This document shows, piece by piece, positions 8,212-16,814 of a DNA stretch of 64,000 bases. The stretch covers positions 496,001 to 560,000 of the forward strand of contig CALSUY010000001.1 in the NCBI GenBank assembly GCA_943840565.1, given 5' to 3'. Made by a program: the position numbers and the translations under genes. Under the pieces are notes generated by a model, which was not told the origin of the DNA, made no database searches, and worked only from the letters and a program-made list of their open reading frames with translations. This stretch comes from an uncultured Candidatus Actinomarinales bacterium. Lineage in GTDB: Bacteria > Actinomycetota > Acidimicrobiia > Actinomarinales > Actinomarinaceae. Positions within the stretch are counted from its first letter, which is position 1, and every line of letters starts with the position of its first letter.

Positions 8212-9405
8212 ATGTCTGAAATTAACCTCAAGGACTCAAACCAAGCAATATGTAAAAAACATTTTGCAGATTTAGTCTGCGATGAGTTTACGATGTCAAT
8301 ATTTAGTGGTGGGCAAACTGCCGCAGATGAAAAATTGGCTAGTCTTGATATTACTGGGTATGCAAAAAAAAGAAATAACGTATATCCGGAAAGAAAAAGA
8401 GGTTCGTCTAATCTATCTCCCTATATAAGGCATGGGTTGTTATCTTTAAATGAAGTGTGGAGTGTTGTTGAAGATTACCCTTATGAAGATAAAGTAAAAT
8501 TTAGAGATGAACTTCTTTGGCAAGAATTTTCACGACATCTTTATGCAATTATGGGAAAAAAAATGTCAAAGAACCTTAACTACACGATGATAAATACCAA
8601 TAAAACTGTGAATACTCAAGAGATGAATTGCATCAATACAATTACTGAAGAACTAACAAAAACAGGTTATATGGTAAATCAAACAAGAATGTGGTTCTCA
8701 TCACACCATGCTTTCAGAGCAGAAAATAATTGGAAGGTATATGAAGACTTTATGTTTAGACATTTGGTAGATGGTTCAAGGTTCGCAAATAGACTTGGCT
8801 GGCATTGGGTGATGGGTAGTCAAACAGGTAAACTTTATGGATTTGCTCAATCACAAGTTAAAAATAGAGCAAAAAAATTATGTGAGGAGTGTTCTCTTCA
8901 ATACAATTGTCCAATAATGATGTGGCCAGATGAAAATAGGTTTGAGGATGTTAACCAAAAGTTTGATTTTGATATCATATCTAAATTTGGTCCACAACAT
9001 ATTGTTGACACAGGTAAGAAACCTGAAATAGTATGGATTACGGGTGAATCATTAGGAGATGACGACCCAGCAATGAAATCGTATCCAGATTTACCTGTGT
9101 TGTTTATATTTGACTCTATTTTGTTAAAACACTTACAGATTTCAACAAAAAGAATAAATTTCCTACTCGATACATTAAAAGAGCTTGCGGTCAAAAAAAA
9201 TCTAGTTGTACACGTCGGAGATCCACAAAAAATACTACAAAATTACAATTATGCATCCACACATGCATGTGTTCCAAAATACAAAGATATAATAAGTAAA
9301 AATATGCCTGTAGTTGAATTTCCTACTCGAAGGTTAGTGGAGCCTATTGATTTCTACCCTAAAAGCTATACATCCTGGAAAAAGAATATTGTATTAACTC
9401 AATGA
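8212..9405 (+). CDS. Photolyase/cryptochrome-related flavoprotein with permuted domains and Fe-S-type cysteines
   Basis: Residues about 20-240 resemble the photolyase FAD-binding domain: LSPYIRHGLLSLNEVW (68-83), RDELLWQEFSRHL (98-110), TGYMVNQTRM (151-160) and a DGSRFANRLGWHWVMG stretch (187-202). C140, C224, C227 and C233 fall where iron-sulfur bacterial photolyases (PhrB/CryB type) bind a [4Fe-4S] cluster. Residues about 270-395 resemble the alpha/beta domain that is normally N-terminal: IVWITGESLGDDDPAM, PVLFIFDSILL, VVHVGDPQKIL and RRLVEPIDFYP. The order is therefore inverted relative to known photolyases. DNA repair or light sensing is inferred; the substrate is unknown. Confidence 0.75.
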   Translation: MSEINLKDSNQAICKKHFADLVCDEFTMSIFSGGQTAADEKLASLDITGYAKKRNNVYPERKRGSSNLSPYIRHGLLSLNEVWSVVEDYPYEDKVKFRDELLWQEFSRHLYAIMGKKMSKNLNYTMINTNKTVNTQEMNCINTITEELTKTGYMVNQTRMWFSSHHAFRAENNWKVYEDFMFRHLVDGSRFANRLGWHWVMGSQTGKLYGFAQSQVKNRAKKLCEECSLQYNCPIMMWPDENRFEDVNQKFDFDIISKFGPQHIVDTGKKPEIVWITGESLGDDDPAMKSYPDLPVLFIFDSILLKHLQISTKRINFLLDTLKELAVKKNLVVHVGDPQKILQNYNYASTHACVPKYKDIISKNMPVVEFPTRRLVEPIDFYPKSYTSWKKNIVLTQ

Positions 9406-9824
9406 GAAGATATATAATTTTCACATTTCTATTTTTTCATAACTATATTTATATTTACTCAAAAGGAAGAATTGGCAAATCATTGAATGGTCGACCATGT
9501 TTAATACTTGAGAGCACTGGTGCTAAAACACAATTAATAAGAAAAAATGTTTTAGTTTACCTAAAGGAAAATGATGAAATATGTATAGTTGCATCTAAAG
9601 GAGGTAGCATAAACAATCCAGGATGGTACCACAATCTAAAAAAGAATCCCTCAGCAACTATTTATATTGGTACGACAAAAATAGAAGTTACAGCTAGAGA
9701 AATTACAGATGATGAGAGATTAGAGTGGTGGAAAAAAATGGATTATCTAAATAATGGTGGTTACGAAAACTATCAGAAACGGACTCAAAGGACAATTCCA
9801 GTCTTGTTACTATCTGAGACTTAG
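9402..9824 (+). CDS. Deazaflavin (F420)-dependent nitroreductase/quinone reductase family protein
   Basis: The 140-residue protein matches the Ddn/DUF385 family, split-barrel enzymes that use reduced coenzyme F420. Recognisable parts are KGRIGKSLNGRPCLILE, a VASKGGSINNPGWYHNL segment (about 67-83), and NPSATIYIG. An N-terminal hydrophobic helix (about 4-20) may attach it to the membrane, as in other Ddn proteins. Its ATG overlaps the upstream photolyase-like stop by 4 bases, so the two are coupled. The natural substrate is not predictable. Confidence 0.85.
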   Translation: MRRYIIFTFLFFHNYIYIYSKGRIGKSLNGRPCLILESTGAKTQLIRKNVLVYLKENDEICIVASKGGSINNPGWYHNLKKNPSATIYIGTTKIEVTAREITDDERLEWWKKMDYLNNGGYENYQKRTQRTIPVLLLSET

Positions 9825-9844
9825 TCGCAATTGGCGCCTAAGTC
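9818..9844 (+). terminator. Hairpin terminator after the F420 reductase gene
   Basis: GACTTAG at 9818-9824 (including the TAG stop) pairs with CTAAGTC at 9838-9844. CGC/GCG inside the loop extends the stem past one mismatch. AGTTTTG follows. It is the only clear terminator in a convergent gap of this window; the short T tract makes its strength uncertain. Confidence 0.55.
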
Positions 9845-9877
9845 AGTTTTGTAATTTATAATGATTTTCATCAATAT

Positions 9878-10516
9878 CTAAAGGCTTTTGCTTATATCTA
9901 AAAAAAGATCTGGTGATAAATTTTTAACAATAACATCGGCTGCAACTAATTCTTCTTTATTGAATATTCCTCTATCAATAGCTATTACATAGTTTCCTGA
10001 CGCTTTGCCAGATTGTATTCCTGGGGGGCTATCTTCAACAATTATATTTTTTTTTGTACCTAGTTTAGATATCGCCAAATTGTAAATATCTGGAAAAGGT
10101 TTATTTCTAGGTCTTACTGAGTCACCTCCTAAAATAAAATCAAAGTAATCTGTAATTTCTGCTTTGGTGAGTTTATCTTCGAGGGCTTTTTGAGGAGAAG
10201 CTGAAACACATGCTTGTTTCCAATTATGTGTGTGGAAATAATCAAGACAAGTTTTTGCATCTTCATATAAAGTTTGTGCATTAAAATTATTAATTATGAT
10301 TGAGGCAATTTCATCCATCGTGTCACTAAATGATGGAAGGGTAACCTGAGAAGAATACTTTTGATATACGACTTTATCATCTATTCCTACATAATCATCA
10401 AAAATCTCTAAAGGTAAATTCAAGTTTCGGTTTTTCAATACTTCCTGCCAGGCATAAGCATATGCGCTTTCAGTGTTCATTAATGTACCGTCGCAGTCCC
10501 AGTAGATGCCTATCAA
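9878..10516 (-). CDS. HAD-superfamily hydrolase (beta-phosphoglucomutase/phosphatase-like)
   Basis: Motif I DCDGTL, motif II VSASPQ, and motifs III/IV in KPFPDIY and VEDSPPGIQSG give a HAD subfamily I enzyme with an alpha-helical cap. Such enzymes dephosphorylate small metabolites or act as sugar phosphomutases. The open frame extends upstream to an ATG at 10594, but that would overlap ddl by 70 bases. I prefer the TTG at 10516, which puts motif I at residues 7-12. The true start is uncertain. The substrate is unknown; it follows ddl closely. Confidence 0.8.
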   Translation of the reverse strand: MIGIYWDCDGTLMNTESAYAYAWQEVLKNRNLNLPLEIFDDYVGIDDKVVYQKYSSQVTLPSFSDTMDEIASIIINNFNAQTLYEDAKTCLDYFHTHNWKQACVSASPQKALEDKLTKAEITDYFDFILGGDSVRPRNKPFPDIYNLAISKLGTKKNIIVEDSPPGIQSGKASGNYVIAIDRGIFNKEELVAADVIVKNLSPDLFLDISKSL

Positions 10517-10524
10517 TTTGATTT

Positions 10525-11604
10525 TTATCCTAGTTTTGATTGTATGTCTGTAGCATTTTTTAAAGCTAGTCCACTTGATCCCTGAATGCTCCATTCTTCT
10601 TGTGTGTCATTTAGAGCTTCAAGAACAACTTCAAGTAATAGGTCATATTTTGAAGTATTCATATTTTTCCACAAATACAATGCGTGGCTTCCAGGAATTG
10701 TGTTAATTTCATTTATAAATATTTTATCTTCAAACTTTAAGAAATCGTATCGTACAATTCCACGAGCAGGAATAACATTATTAATTTGTTCTACATATTG
10801 AGTTATTTCATTACTCAGCTCTAGACTAATCTCTGCAGGTAATTCTCTCTTTGAGCCTTCGAGACCACCATTGTTTAGATATTTATCCTCATATGAAAAG
10901 AGTTCGGAGTTTCTAATAGGTTTCTCAATTTGAGAGTAGTTAAATTCTGGATAATTTCTAACCCCAATAAGTAAATCATCAGCTTTCTCTAAATATTTCT
11001 CAAGTAAGGCTCCTTTTTCATATAAGTCAGATGATTCAATAATTTTCAATGCAGTTTGGTAGTTTTCAACTATTTCTACACCAATAGAAGAACCACCAAA
11101 TTGAGGTTTTAGTACATACGGACCTTCAAAAGTTGGTTCTTTACCCTTTTGGATTTTAAATTTCTCTAGAACTGGAAGATTATTTTCCTTCATTACAGTA
11201 TAAAAAGAGTATTTATCCATACATAGTTGGGCGGAACTAACTTTTGGTCCAGTATACTTAGCATTCATTATTTGAAGTAGTGCTTGAAGAGTACCATCTT
11301 CACCAGGTCCCCCATGGCAAGAATTTACAAAAACGTCAAAGTTTAGTTGCTTTCTTTTATGGTAAAACCCAACATTTTTACCCAAATTAAGGGTAAGTTC
11401 TTTGTTGTATATTTTTGAATTGTTAACAAAATCAGTAGATTCTAATCTGGGATCTAGTAGATACCACTTATTGTCTTTTGTCCAATAAATAATTGAAACG
11501 TCATTTTTAGAAGATAAAACCCTCGCACTCTGCAAGCCAGTTAATACTGAGATGTCATGTTCTGGTGATGGTCCACCAATAATGACAGCAATTTTATAAT
11601 TCAT
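10525..11604 (-). CDS. ddl: D-alanine--D-alanine ligase
   Basis: Ddl joins two D-alanines for the peptidoglycan pentapeptide. The 359-residue ATP-grasp protein opens with IAVIIGGPSPEHDISVLTG, followed by HGGPGEDGTLQALL near 95-108, the ATP-binding YVLKPQFGGSSIGVE near 168, and EINTIPGSHALYLW near 300. It is followed by the HAD gene and preceded 2 bases upstream by the MurF-like gene, which uses its product, so an operon is likely. Confidence 0.94.
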   Translation of the reverse strand: MNYKIAVIIGGPSPEHDISVLTGLQSARVLSSKNDVSIIYWTKDNKWYLLDPRLESTDFVNNSKIYNKELTLNLGKNVGFYHKRKQLNFDVFVNSCHGGPGEDGTLQALLQIMNAKYTGPKVSSAQLCMDKYSFYTVMKENNLPVLEKFKIQKGKEPTFEGPYVLKPQFGGSSIGVEIVENYQTALKIIESSDLYEKGALLEKYLEKADDLLIGVRNYPEFNYSQIEKPIRNSELFSYEDKYLNNGGLEGSKRELPAEISLELSNEITQYVEQINNVIPARGIVRYDFLKFEDKIFINEINTIPGSHALYLWKNMNTSKYDLLLEVVLEALNDTQEEWSIQGSSGLALKNATDIQSKLG

Positions 11605-11606
11605 TT

Positions 11607-13133
11607 TTATGGATAGTGGTCTGGTAAGTCATTTTCAAATAATACAACATCTTCTTTTTTTATAATAGTATTCAAATAGTTTACAGCCTCAGTTCTGTTG
11701 GGGAACCAATATGCCGGTATATTATTTTCTTGAAAAGCCAACAATAATGAATTTTTATTAGTGTGTCCTATAACAAGAGCTTGGTCAATTACTTTACTTG
11801 ACTCTACACCGAAAGCATAATTTAATGAGAATTGATCACTTCCTAGTTCAATCATTCCTGGAGTAACTAAATATTTTTTGGAGTCTGTAGTCGATTCATC
11901 TGAAAATAACTTTAAGGAATGTTCAATTGCCATCGGGTTGGAATTAAAAGAATTGTCAATTATTTTGTGTCCGAGATCACTGGTGATAACAGATTGCCTA
12001 TGAGAGGTTTTATCCAGAGATGTTATTTTTGAAAAATACTCTGAAACATTTAAATCAAGTGCTAAGAGAACTCCAGTAGATAATGCAATTGATAACTGTA
12101 ATAGCTCTGGTGCGTCAACTGTTAATAATTTTTTTCCTTTTACAAATATACTGTGTGTACCATTCTGAAAATCAACAAATACCATAGCTTGATTACTGGT
12201 AATAGAACAATCAAAGACGATTTTTTGGTTAGTCCACAAACGGGCTTGATTAAGTAATAACTCATCATCACCATTTATAACAACTGAGCCTGCTAATTCT
12301 ACTATTTCGGATTTTGCATCAAGAATATTTTCTAAACTTTTCATTCTCTCCAAATGAACAGGAGCTATTCCAGTAATTACAGCAATGTGGGGTCTCACCC
12401 AAGAGCAGATCTCCCTTATCTCCCCTATTCCGTAAGTTCCCATTTCGATAATTGCTAATTCATTAGAATCCTTCAAGTCTTCGTTAATTGCTTTAGCTAT
12501 ACCTAATCTGTTATTAAAACTTTCCTTTGTAGAAAAAACACTGTTTTGAGTACTCAATATTTGATGCAATACATTTTTTGTTGTAGTTTTTGAATATGAA
12601 CCTGTAATTGCGACTATGGGTATTTGCAATTTTTTGAGTTTGGACGAGGCATCGTCAACAAAATGTTGTGTAAGAGATTTTTCGTAATTATATAATATTT
12701 TTAAACACTGGTCGTAAACAAAATAGCTAAACATATTAGCTAACAAAGCTAACAGATATCCAAGTTCTACTACCAGAGAAACTGCTGAAATAGAGATTAT
12801 GATAAAGTAATAAACTTTATTTACTCTGAGTAATCTTTCAGTATTTTCAACTTTGGATGTTCTCGCTGAAAAACTTAATCCAAAAGGTGTTATTAAAGTC
12901 AAAACTACAACGATAATTGGAAAATAATATAGCCATAAGGAAACCACTCCACTAATTAACAAGGCAATGTAGAAAAGATAATTTGAAGTTCTAGATTTTA
13001 CCCATCGAAAATAAAACTTTGTTACTGAACCACCGAGATAATGTTCTCTTTGAGCAAACCTTGCCCATTTAATTGAATTAATTAAAGATCCAAACGTTAA
13101 AACTAGTAAGACTAATAAGTAACTTGTGTTCAT
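11607..13133 (-). CDS. murF: MurF-like Mur ligase with N-terminal membrane domain
   Basis: The C-terminal two thirds is a Mur ligase: P-loop GSYSKTTTK at 178-186 (the usual GKT is SKT), NNRLGIAKAI, EMGTYGIGEI, ITGIAPVHLER and a DNSFNSNP motif (DSYNANP in MurF). This fits addition of D-Ala-D-Ala to the UDP-MurNAc-tripeptide. The first 150 residues are not a normal MurF UDP-binding domain but hold four to five hydrophobic segments (about 3-20, 50-68, 70-90, 108-140). The enzyme is therefore probably membrane-anchored. It lies between ddl and an alpha/beta hydrolase and overlaps the latter by 4 bases. Confidence 0.85.
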   Translation of the reverse strand: MNTSYLLVLLVLTFGSLINSIKWARFAQREHYLGGSVTKFYFRWVKSRTSNYLFYIALLISGVVSLWLYYFPIIVVVLTLITPFGLSFSARTSKVENTERLLRVNKVYYFIIISISAVSLVVELGYLLALLANMFSYFVYDQCLKILYNYEKSLTQHFVDDASSKLKKLQIPIVAITGSYSKTTTKNVLHQILSTQNSVFSTKESFNNRLGIAKAINEDLKDSNELAIIEMGTYGIGEIREICSWVRPHIAVITGIAPVHLERMKSLENILDAKSEIVELAGSVVINGDDELLLNQARLWTNQKIVFDCSITSNQAMVFVDFQNGTHSIFVKGKKLLTVDAPELLQLSIALSTGVLLALDLNVSEYFSKITSLDKTSHRQSVITSDLGHKIIDNSFNSNPMAIEHSLKLFSDESTTDSKKYLVTPGMIELGSDQFSLNYAFGVESSKVIDQALVIGHTNKNSLLLAFQENNIPAYWFPNRTEAVNYLNTIIKKEDVVLFENDLPDHYP

Positions 13134-13840
13134 AATTTACTCAGCACCTCGGATATAGATTGTGAATTACTTCTTAGTATATTGTGCCCTTGATTTGGAA
13201 TAATAGTTAATTTCGAGTTCTTGAATAAATCTTTAGCTTGAATCGCAACGGAAACTGGGACTTCGGTATCATCTTCACCCCAAATTAAATTAACGTTAGA
13301 ATCTATTAATTCTAATTTTTTGGTCAGGTCGTCATTTACAGCTTTTACGAGAGTATCTCTCATTATTCCTTGAGAATTTCTGTAATCAAACGATCCAACT
13401 TTATTTTTAGTAGATTCAATAGTTTTATTAGAAACAAGACCAAATTTACTTAGATATTTCAGGATTGATAATTTATTGAATCCATTGGTATTTTGTTTAT
13501 TAAGTAATAAGGGGACGCCAATTAAAACTAAATTCTGGATATTTCTTAACAAGGAGAGGTGAACTGCTACCCTTCCCCCAAATGAATGCCCGACAACGGT
13601 TGTGATTTCAGGTGGAAGTATATTATTTAGGTAAATTGCATACTCGGAGGGGTCAAGACTTTGATTTAAATTTTTTGTTTTGCCAAAACCAGGGAGGTCA
13701 ACTGCAATACCTGGAAAGAATTCCATAATATTCTTAAAATCTTTACTATCCCTACCCCAGCCATGCAAATAACAGATTTTAGGTTTTTCTACATTCGAAT
13801 ACGCAAATGTAGAACCATCTGATAGTAAATGAAGAGGCAT
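13130..13840 (-). CDS. Alpha/beta-fold hydrolase
   Basis: The 236-residue protein shows the oxyanion segment LHGWGRD (25-31), the nucleophile elbow VGHSFGG with S86, an acidic loop GEDDTEVP near 195 and the catalytic histidine in NQGHNI near 219. That gives a complete Ser-Asp-His triad. No signal peptide is visible. It is translationally coupled to the MurF-like ligase (4-base overlap) and abuts the membrane-protein gene upstream. An envelope-related ester or amide substrate is possible but is only inferred from neighbours. Confidence 0.8.
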   Translation of the reverse strand: MPLHLLSDGSTFAYSNVEKPKICYLHGWGRDSKDFKNIMEFFPGIAVDLPGFGKTKNLNQSLDPSEYAIYLNNILPPEITTVVGHSFGGRVAVHLSLLRNIQNLVLIGVPLLLNKQNTNGFNKLSILKYLSKFGLVSNKTIESTKNKVGSFDYRNSQGIMRDTLVKAVNDDLTKKLELIDSNVNLIWGEDDTEVPVSVAIQAKDLFKNSKLTIIPNQGHNILRSNSQSISEVLSKL

Positions 13841-14212
13841 CTAGTCTAATATTCTTCCAAGGGTCATTACGGCCCTTATTTCAAGACCCATAAGGAAAAG
13901 AAGGGCTAATCCCCAATATAAATGATAGTTTTTACTCATCTCAGATCTATATACATATAAAAATGTAAGTGTAAACAAGACAACAACCCCATAAAAAAGA
14001 TGGAACGATCCTGGATCAATTTTTTGAGAGTACAAAATCAACCCTCCAGCTGTTTGAATAAGAATTGTTGAAATTGAAAGATTTATTAAATAGTTTCCAA
14101 TTTTTTCAAACTTCTTTGATCTTGAAATATAAATACCGATCAATACCAGACCACTTATTCCAGCGACCCAAATACTTATTATTGCCCAAACACCATGAAA
14201 GTTACTAATCAT
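13841..14212 (-). CDS. Unknown four-helix membrane protein
   Basis: I do not recognise a family. The 123 residues contain four hydrophobic segments (about 8-28, 38-62, 72-90 and 99-120) with short polar linkers, so it is an integral membrane protein with few soluble parts. It is first in a tight minus-strand run with the hydrolase, the MurF-like ligase and ddl, with no gap to the hydrolase. A link to cell-wall synthesis is inference from position only. Confidence 0.6.
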   Translation of the reverse strand: MISNFHGVWAIISIWVAGISGLVLIGIYISRSKKFEKIGNYLINLSISTILIQTAGGLILYSQKIDPGSFHLFYGVVVLFTLTFLYVYRSEMSKNYHLYWGLALLFLMGLEIRAVMTLGRILD

Positions 14213-14274
14213 ATAATTCTATTTTAGTAGTAATTAAATTGAGTATTAATTTTATTTCAGTTACAGTGACTTGT

Positions 14275-15540
14275 ATGTCAAAAGAAACTTTAAGACAGAT
14301 TGAATCAAATGTACCAAAGGCATGGATTCCTTCTCTAGATTCTCCGATAAAAAGAGCAAATAATGCTGAAGTTTGGGATCAAGATGGAAAAAGGTATCTT
14401 GACTATGTTGGAGGTTATGCAGTTTTAAATACTGGTCACGTACATCCTAAAGTAATAAAAAGAGTTCAAAATCAACTGAAAGATTTTACCCACTCATGTT
14501 TTGCGTACGCTCCTCATCAAAATGCTATTGATCTTTGTTCTGAAATAAATATAAGATACCCAATTAATGGTGATACAAAGACTTTCTTAGTTAACAGTGG
14601 CGCAGAAGCAGTAGAAAATGCAATAAAAATTGCACGATATTATTCAGGTAAACAACATATTATTGCATTCAAGGGCGGTTTTCATGGAAGAACATACATG
14701 GCAATGGGGCTAACTGGGAAAGAAAATCCCTACAAAAAAGGTTTCGGTCCATTTCCTGATTTTATATCTCATACGGAATTTCCATATCACTACAGAGGAT
14801 TAACCGATGAAAAAGCTTTAGAACTCCTACAAGAAAATATTACTAAAGTTAACAATTCGAATATTGCTGCAATATTGATGGAGATACAGTTAGGTGAAGG
14901 CGGTTATATTCCTGCTTCAAAAGATTTTCTAAAGAAAGTTAGAAAAATTGCAGATGACAATAATATTTTACTTATCTTTGATGAAGTACAGACTGGATAC
15001 GGAAGAACTGGTCAAATGTTTGGAGCTAATACAGTAGGGGTTACACCAGACATGGCAACTTTAGCTAAAGGAATTGGTGGAGGATTTCCTCTAGCTGCTG
15101 TTGTTGGTAGAAGTGAAATCATGGATTCAATACATGATGCTGGGATAGGAAGTACATTTGGTGCCTCACCTGTATCGTGTGCTGCTGCCCTTGGTGTGCT
15201 TGAAGTTTTTGATCAGGATAATTTATTACAAAAAGCTATCAATCATGCGGAATTAATGAATGGCATGTTATCTCTTCTACAAGATAAAAATGATTTTATT
15301 GGAGATGTTAGAGGATATGGAACAATGATAGGTGTAGAAATAGTCACTGATAAAAAATTAAAAAATTCATCAAAAGAACTAGCTATGCAAATAATTGATA
15401 CTGCTAAAAATAATGGCTTACTTCTTGTTAATTGTGGTCTCGAAGGAAATGTGATTAGATTCATGGGGCCATTAACTACACCCGTTGATCAAGTTAAAGA
15501 AGCAATGGAAATTTTTAGTGATTCAGTAAACTCTATTTAG
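14275..15540 (+). CDS. gabT: Class III aminotransferase, 4-aminobutyrate aminotransferase-like
   Basis: This fold-type I PLP enzyme is closest in pattern to GabT, which converts GABA and 2-oxoglutarate to succinic semialdehyde and glutamate. Counting from the ATG at 14275, it has YVGGYAVLNTGHVHPKV (44-60), NSGAEAVENAIKIAR (107-121), DEVQTGYGRTG (236-246) and the PLP lysine K265 in LAKGIGGGFPLAAVVGR. In-frame TTG (14239) and GTG (14266) starts exist, but the ATG fits the family N-terminus. The usual EPVQGEGG loop reads EIQLGEGG. Ornithine-type substrates are an alternative. The end overlaps ino1 by 8 bases. Confidence 0.8.
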   Translation: MSKETLRQIESNVPKAWIPSLDSPIKRANNAEVWDQDGKRYLDYVGGYAVLNTGHVHPKVIKRVQNQLKDFTHSCFAYAPHQNAIDLCSEINIRYPINGDTKTFLVNSGAEAVENAIKIARYYSGKQHIIAFKGGFHGRTYMAMGLTGKENPYKKGFGPFPDFISHTEFPYHYRGLTDEKALELLQENITKVNNSNIAAILMEIQLGEGGYIPASKDFLKKVRKIADDNNILLIFDEVQTGYGRTGQMFGANTVGVTPDMATLAKGIGGGFPLAAVVGRSEIMDSIHDAGIGSTFGASPVSCAAALGVLEVFDQDNLLQKAINHAELMNGMLSLLQDKNDFIGDVRGYGTMIGVEIVTDKKLKNSSKELAMQIIDTAKNNGLLLVNCGLEGNVIRFMGPLTTPVDQVKEAMEIFSDSVNSI

Positions 15541-16609
15541 AGTCTATATGTGTAAGCTCATGAAGTTTTTTTAAAGTTTCAGTATCTTTAGCAGCTTCAG
15601 CAGGTGCTTTCATCAACCAAGCTGAAACTAAATCTAGAGACTTTAAATCATTTTTCATAGCAAAAAACTTCATATATCTAATTGCATCGATTACAACACC
15701 GGCACTGTTTGGAGAGTCCCAAACTTCTAGCTGTAGTTCAATATTTAATGGAACTCCTCCAAAAGCTTCTCCTTCTAATCTAATAAAAGCTTTTTTACGA
15801 TCTTCTAGCCATTCGACATAATCAGAGGGTCCAATTCTAACTGTGCCTTCTTCCATTCCTTTACCTTTATTGGCAACGGATGTAACAGAAGTAGTCTTAC
15901 TAGTTCTTTTTGTTTGTAACCTATCTTCTTCTAACATATTTAAAAAATCCATGTTTCCACCAACGTTCAGCTGGTATGAACGTTTCAAATTAAGACCTCT
16001 GTCAGAAAATAGTTGAGCTAATGCTCTATGAACAATTGTTGCTCCAACTTGACTTTTAATATCATCTCCAATTAATGGAACATTATTGTCAGAGAATTTT
16101 TTATACCACTCTTTATCTCTAGCAATAAACACTGGTATACAGTTTATAAAACCTACTTTTGCTTCAATTGCACACTCCGCGTAAAATTTTACGGCTTCAT
16201 CTGATCCAACTGGTAAAAGATTAACTAAAATTTCAGCTTTGGAAGATTTTAAAATATCAACAACAGATTCTGAATCTTCTACTGGGTTGATTATGTCTTT
16301 TACAAACTTGCCAATACCATCAAGTGTTTTTCCAGGACTAACTTCAACTCCAAGATTTGGAACTTCTGAAAATTTGATTGTATTGTTTGGTTTTGAAAAT
16401 ATTGCTTCTGATATATCTTTTCCAACTTTATCTTCATTAATATCAAATGCAGCGACAATTTCGATATCTGAAACCCTGTAGCCTCCAATAACATCAGAAA
16501 TTAATCCATTTTCAGTGTCATTAACTTTATAATACTCAAGTCCTTGAATCAAGGAGCTTGCACAATTACCTATCCCGACAACTGCTACTTTAATTTTAGT
16601 GTTGCTCAT
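15533..16609 (-). CDS. ino1: Myo-inositol-1-phosphate synthase
   Basis: The enzyme converts glucose-6-phosphate to inositol-1-phosphate with NAD, the first step towards phosphatidylinositol and mycothiol in actinobacteria. The 358-residue length matches the short actinobacterial type. The N-terminus has VAVVGIGNCASSLIQGLEYY (NAD-binding). Conserved parts include GDDIKSQVGATIVHRAL near 190, LNVGGNMDFLNM near 220 and an EVWDSPNSAGVVIDAIRY stretch near 295. It converges on the aminotransferase gene. Confidence 0.93.
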   Translation of the reverse strand: MSNTKIKVAVVGIGNCASSLIQGLEYYKVNDTENGLISDVIGGYRVSDIEIVAAFDINEDKVGKDISEAIFSKPNNTIKFSEVPNLGVEVSPGKTLDGIGKFVKDIINPVEDSESVVDILKSSKAEILVNLLPVGSDEAVKFYAECAIEAKVGFINCIPVFIARDKEWYKKFSDNNVPLIGDDIKSQVGATIVHRALAQLFSDRGLNLKRSYQLNVGGNMDFLNMLEEDRLQTKRTSKTTSVTSVANKGKGMEEGTVRIGPSDYVEWLEDRKKAFIRLEGEAFGGVPLNIELQLEVWDSPNSAGVVIDAIRYMKFFAMKNDLKSLDLVSAWLMKAPAEAAKDTETLKKLHELTHIDSK

Positions 16610-16647
16610 TTGATAACTTTAGCAATCACTAGTTATATGATAATTTA

Positions 16648-16761
16648 TTAGTTAAATAGGTAGTTGAACCAACTTGCTGAGTTGTAAAGCATTGCGACAA
16701 TAAAATATATAACGAATGATGCAATTCCGATTATCTGAAGTATTTTTAATAATTTATTCAT
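16648..16761 (-). CDS. Small single-pass membrane protein (37 aa), putative
   Basis: An ATG at 16761 opens a 37-codon frame with a basic start (MNKLLK), a hydrophobic helix of about 20 residues (ILQIIGIASFVIYFIVAMLY) and a polar aromatic tail ending WFNYLFN. It lies 38 bases upstream of ino1 on the same strand and fills a gap otherwise empty in both directions. There is no good ribosome-binding site. The membrane-protein composition argues that it is real, but chance cannot be excluded. Confidence 0.4.
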   Translation of the reverse strand: MNKLLKILQIIGIASFVIYFIVAMLYNSASWFNYLFN

Positions 16762-16814
16762 AATGCAAGATTACATTTAAAAAAATTTAAATAAAATACA
16801 GTTATAGTTTAAAT

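Noticed and set aside
9878-10594. Longer start for the HAD hydrolase at 10594
   Set aside because: It would overlap ddl by 70 bases and place extra basic residues before motif I; the TTG at 10516 fits the family better.
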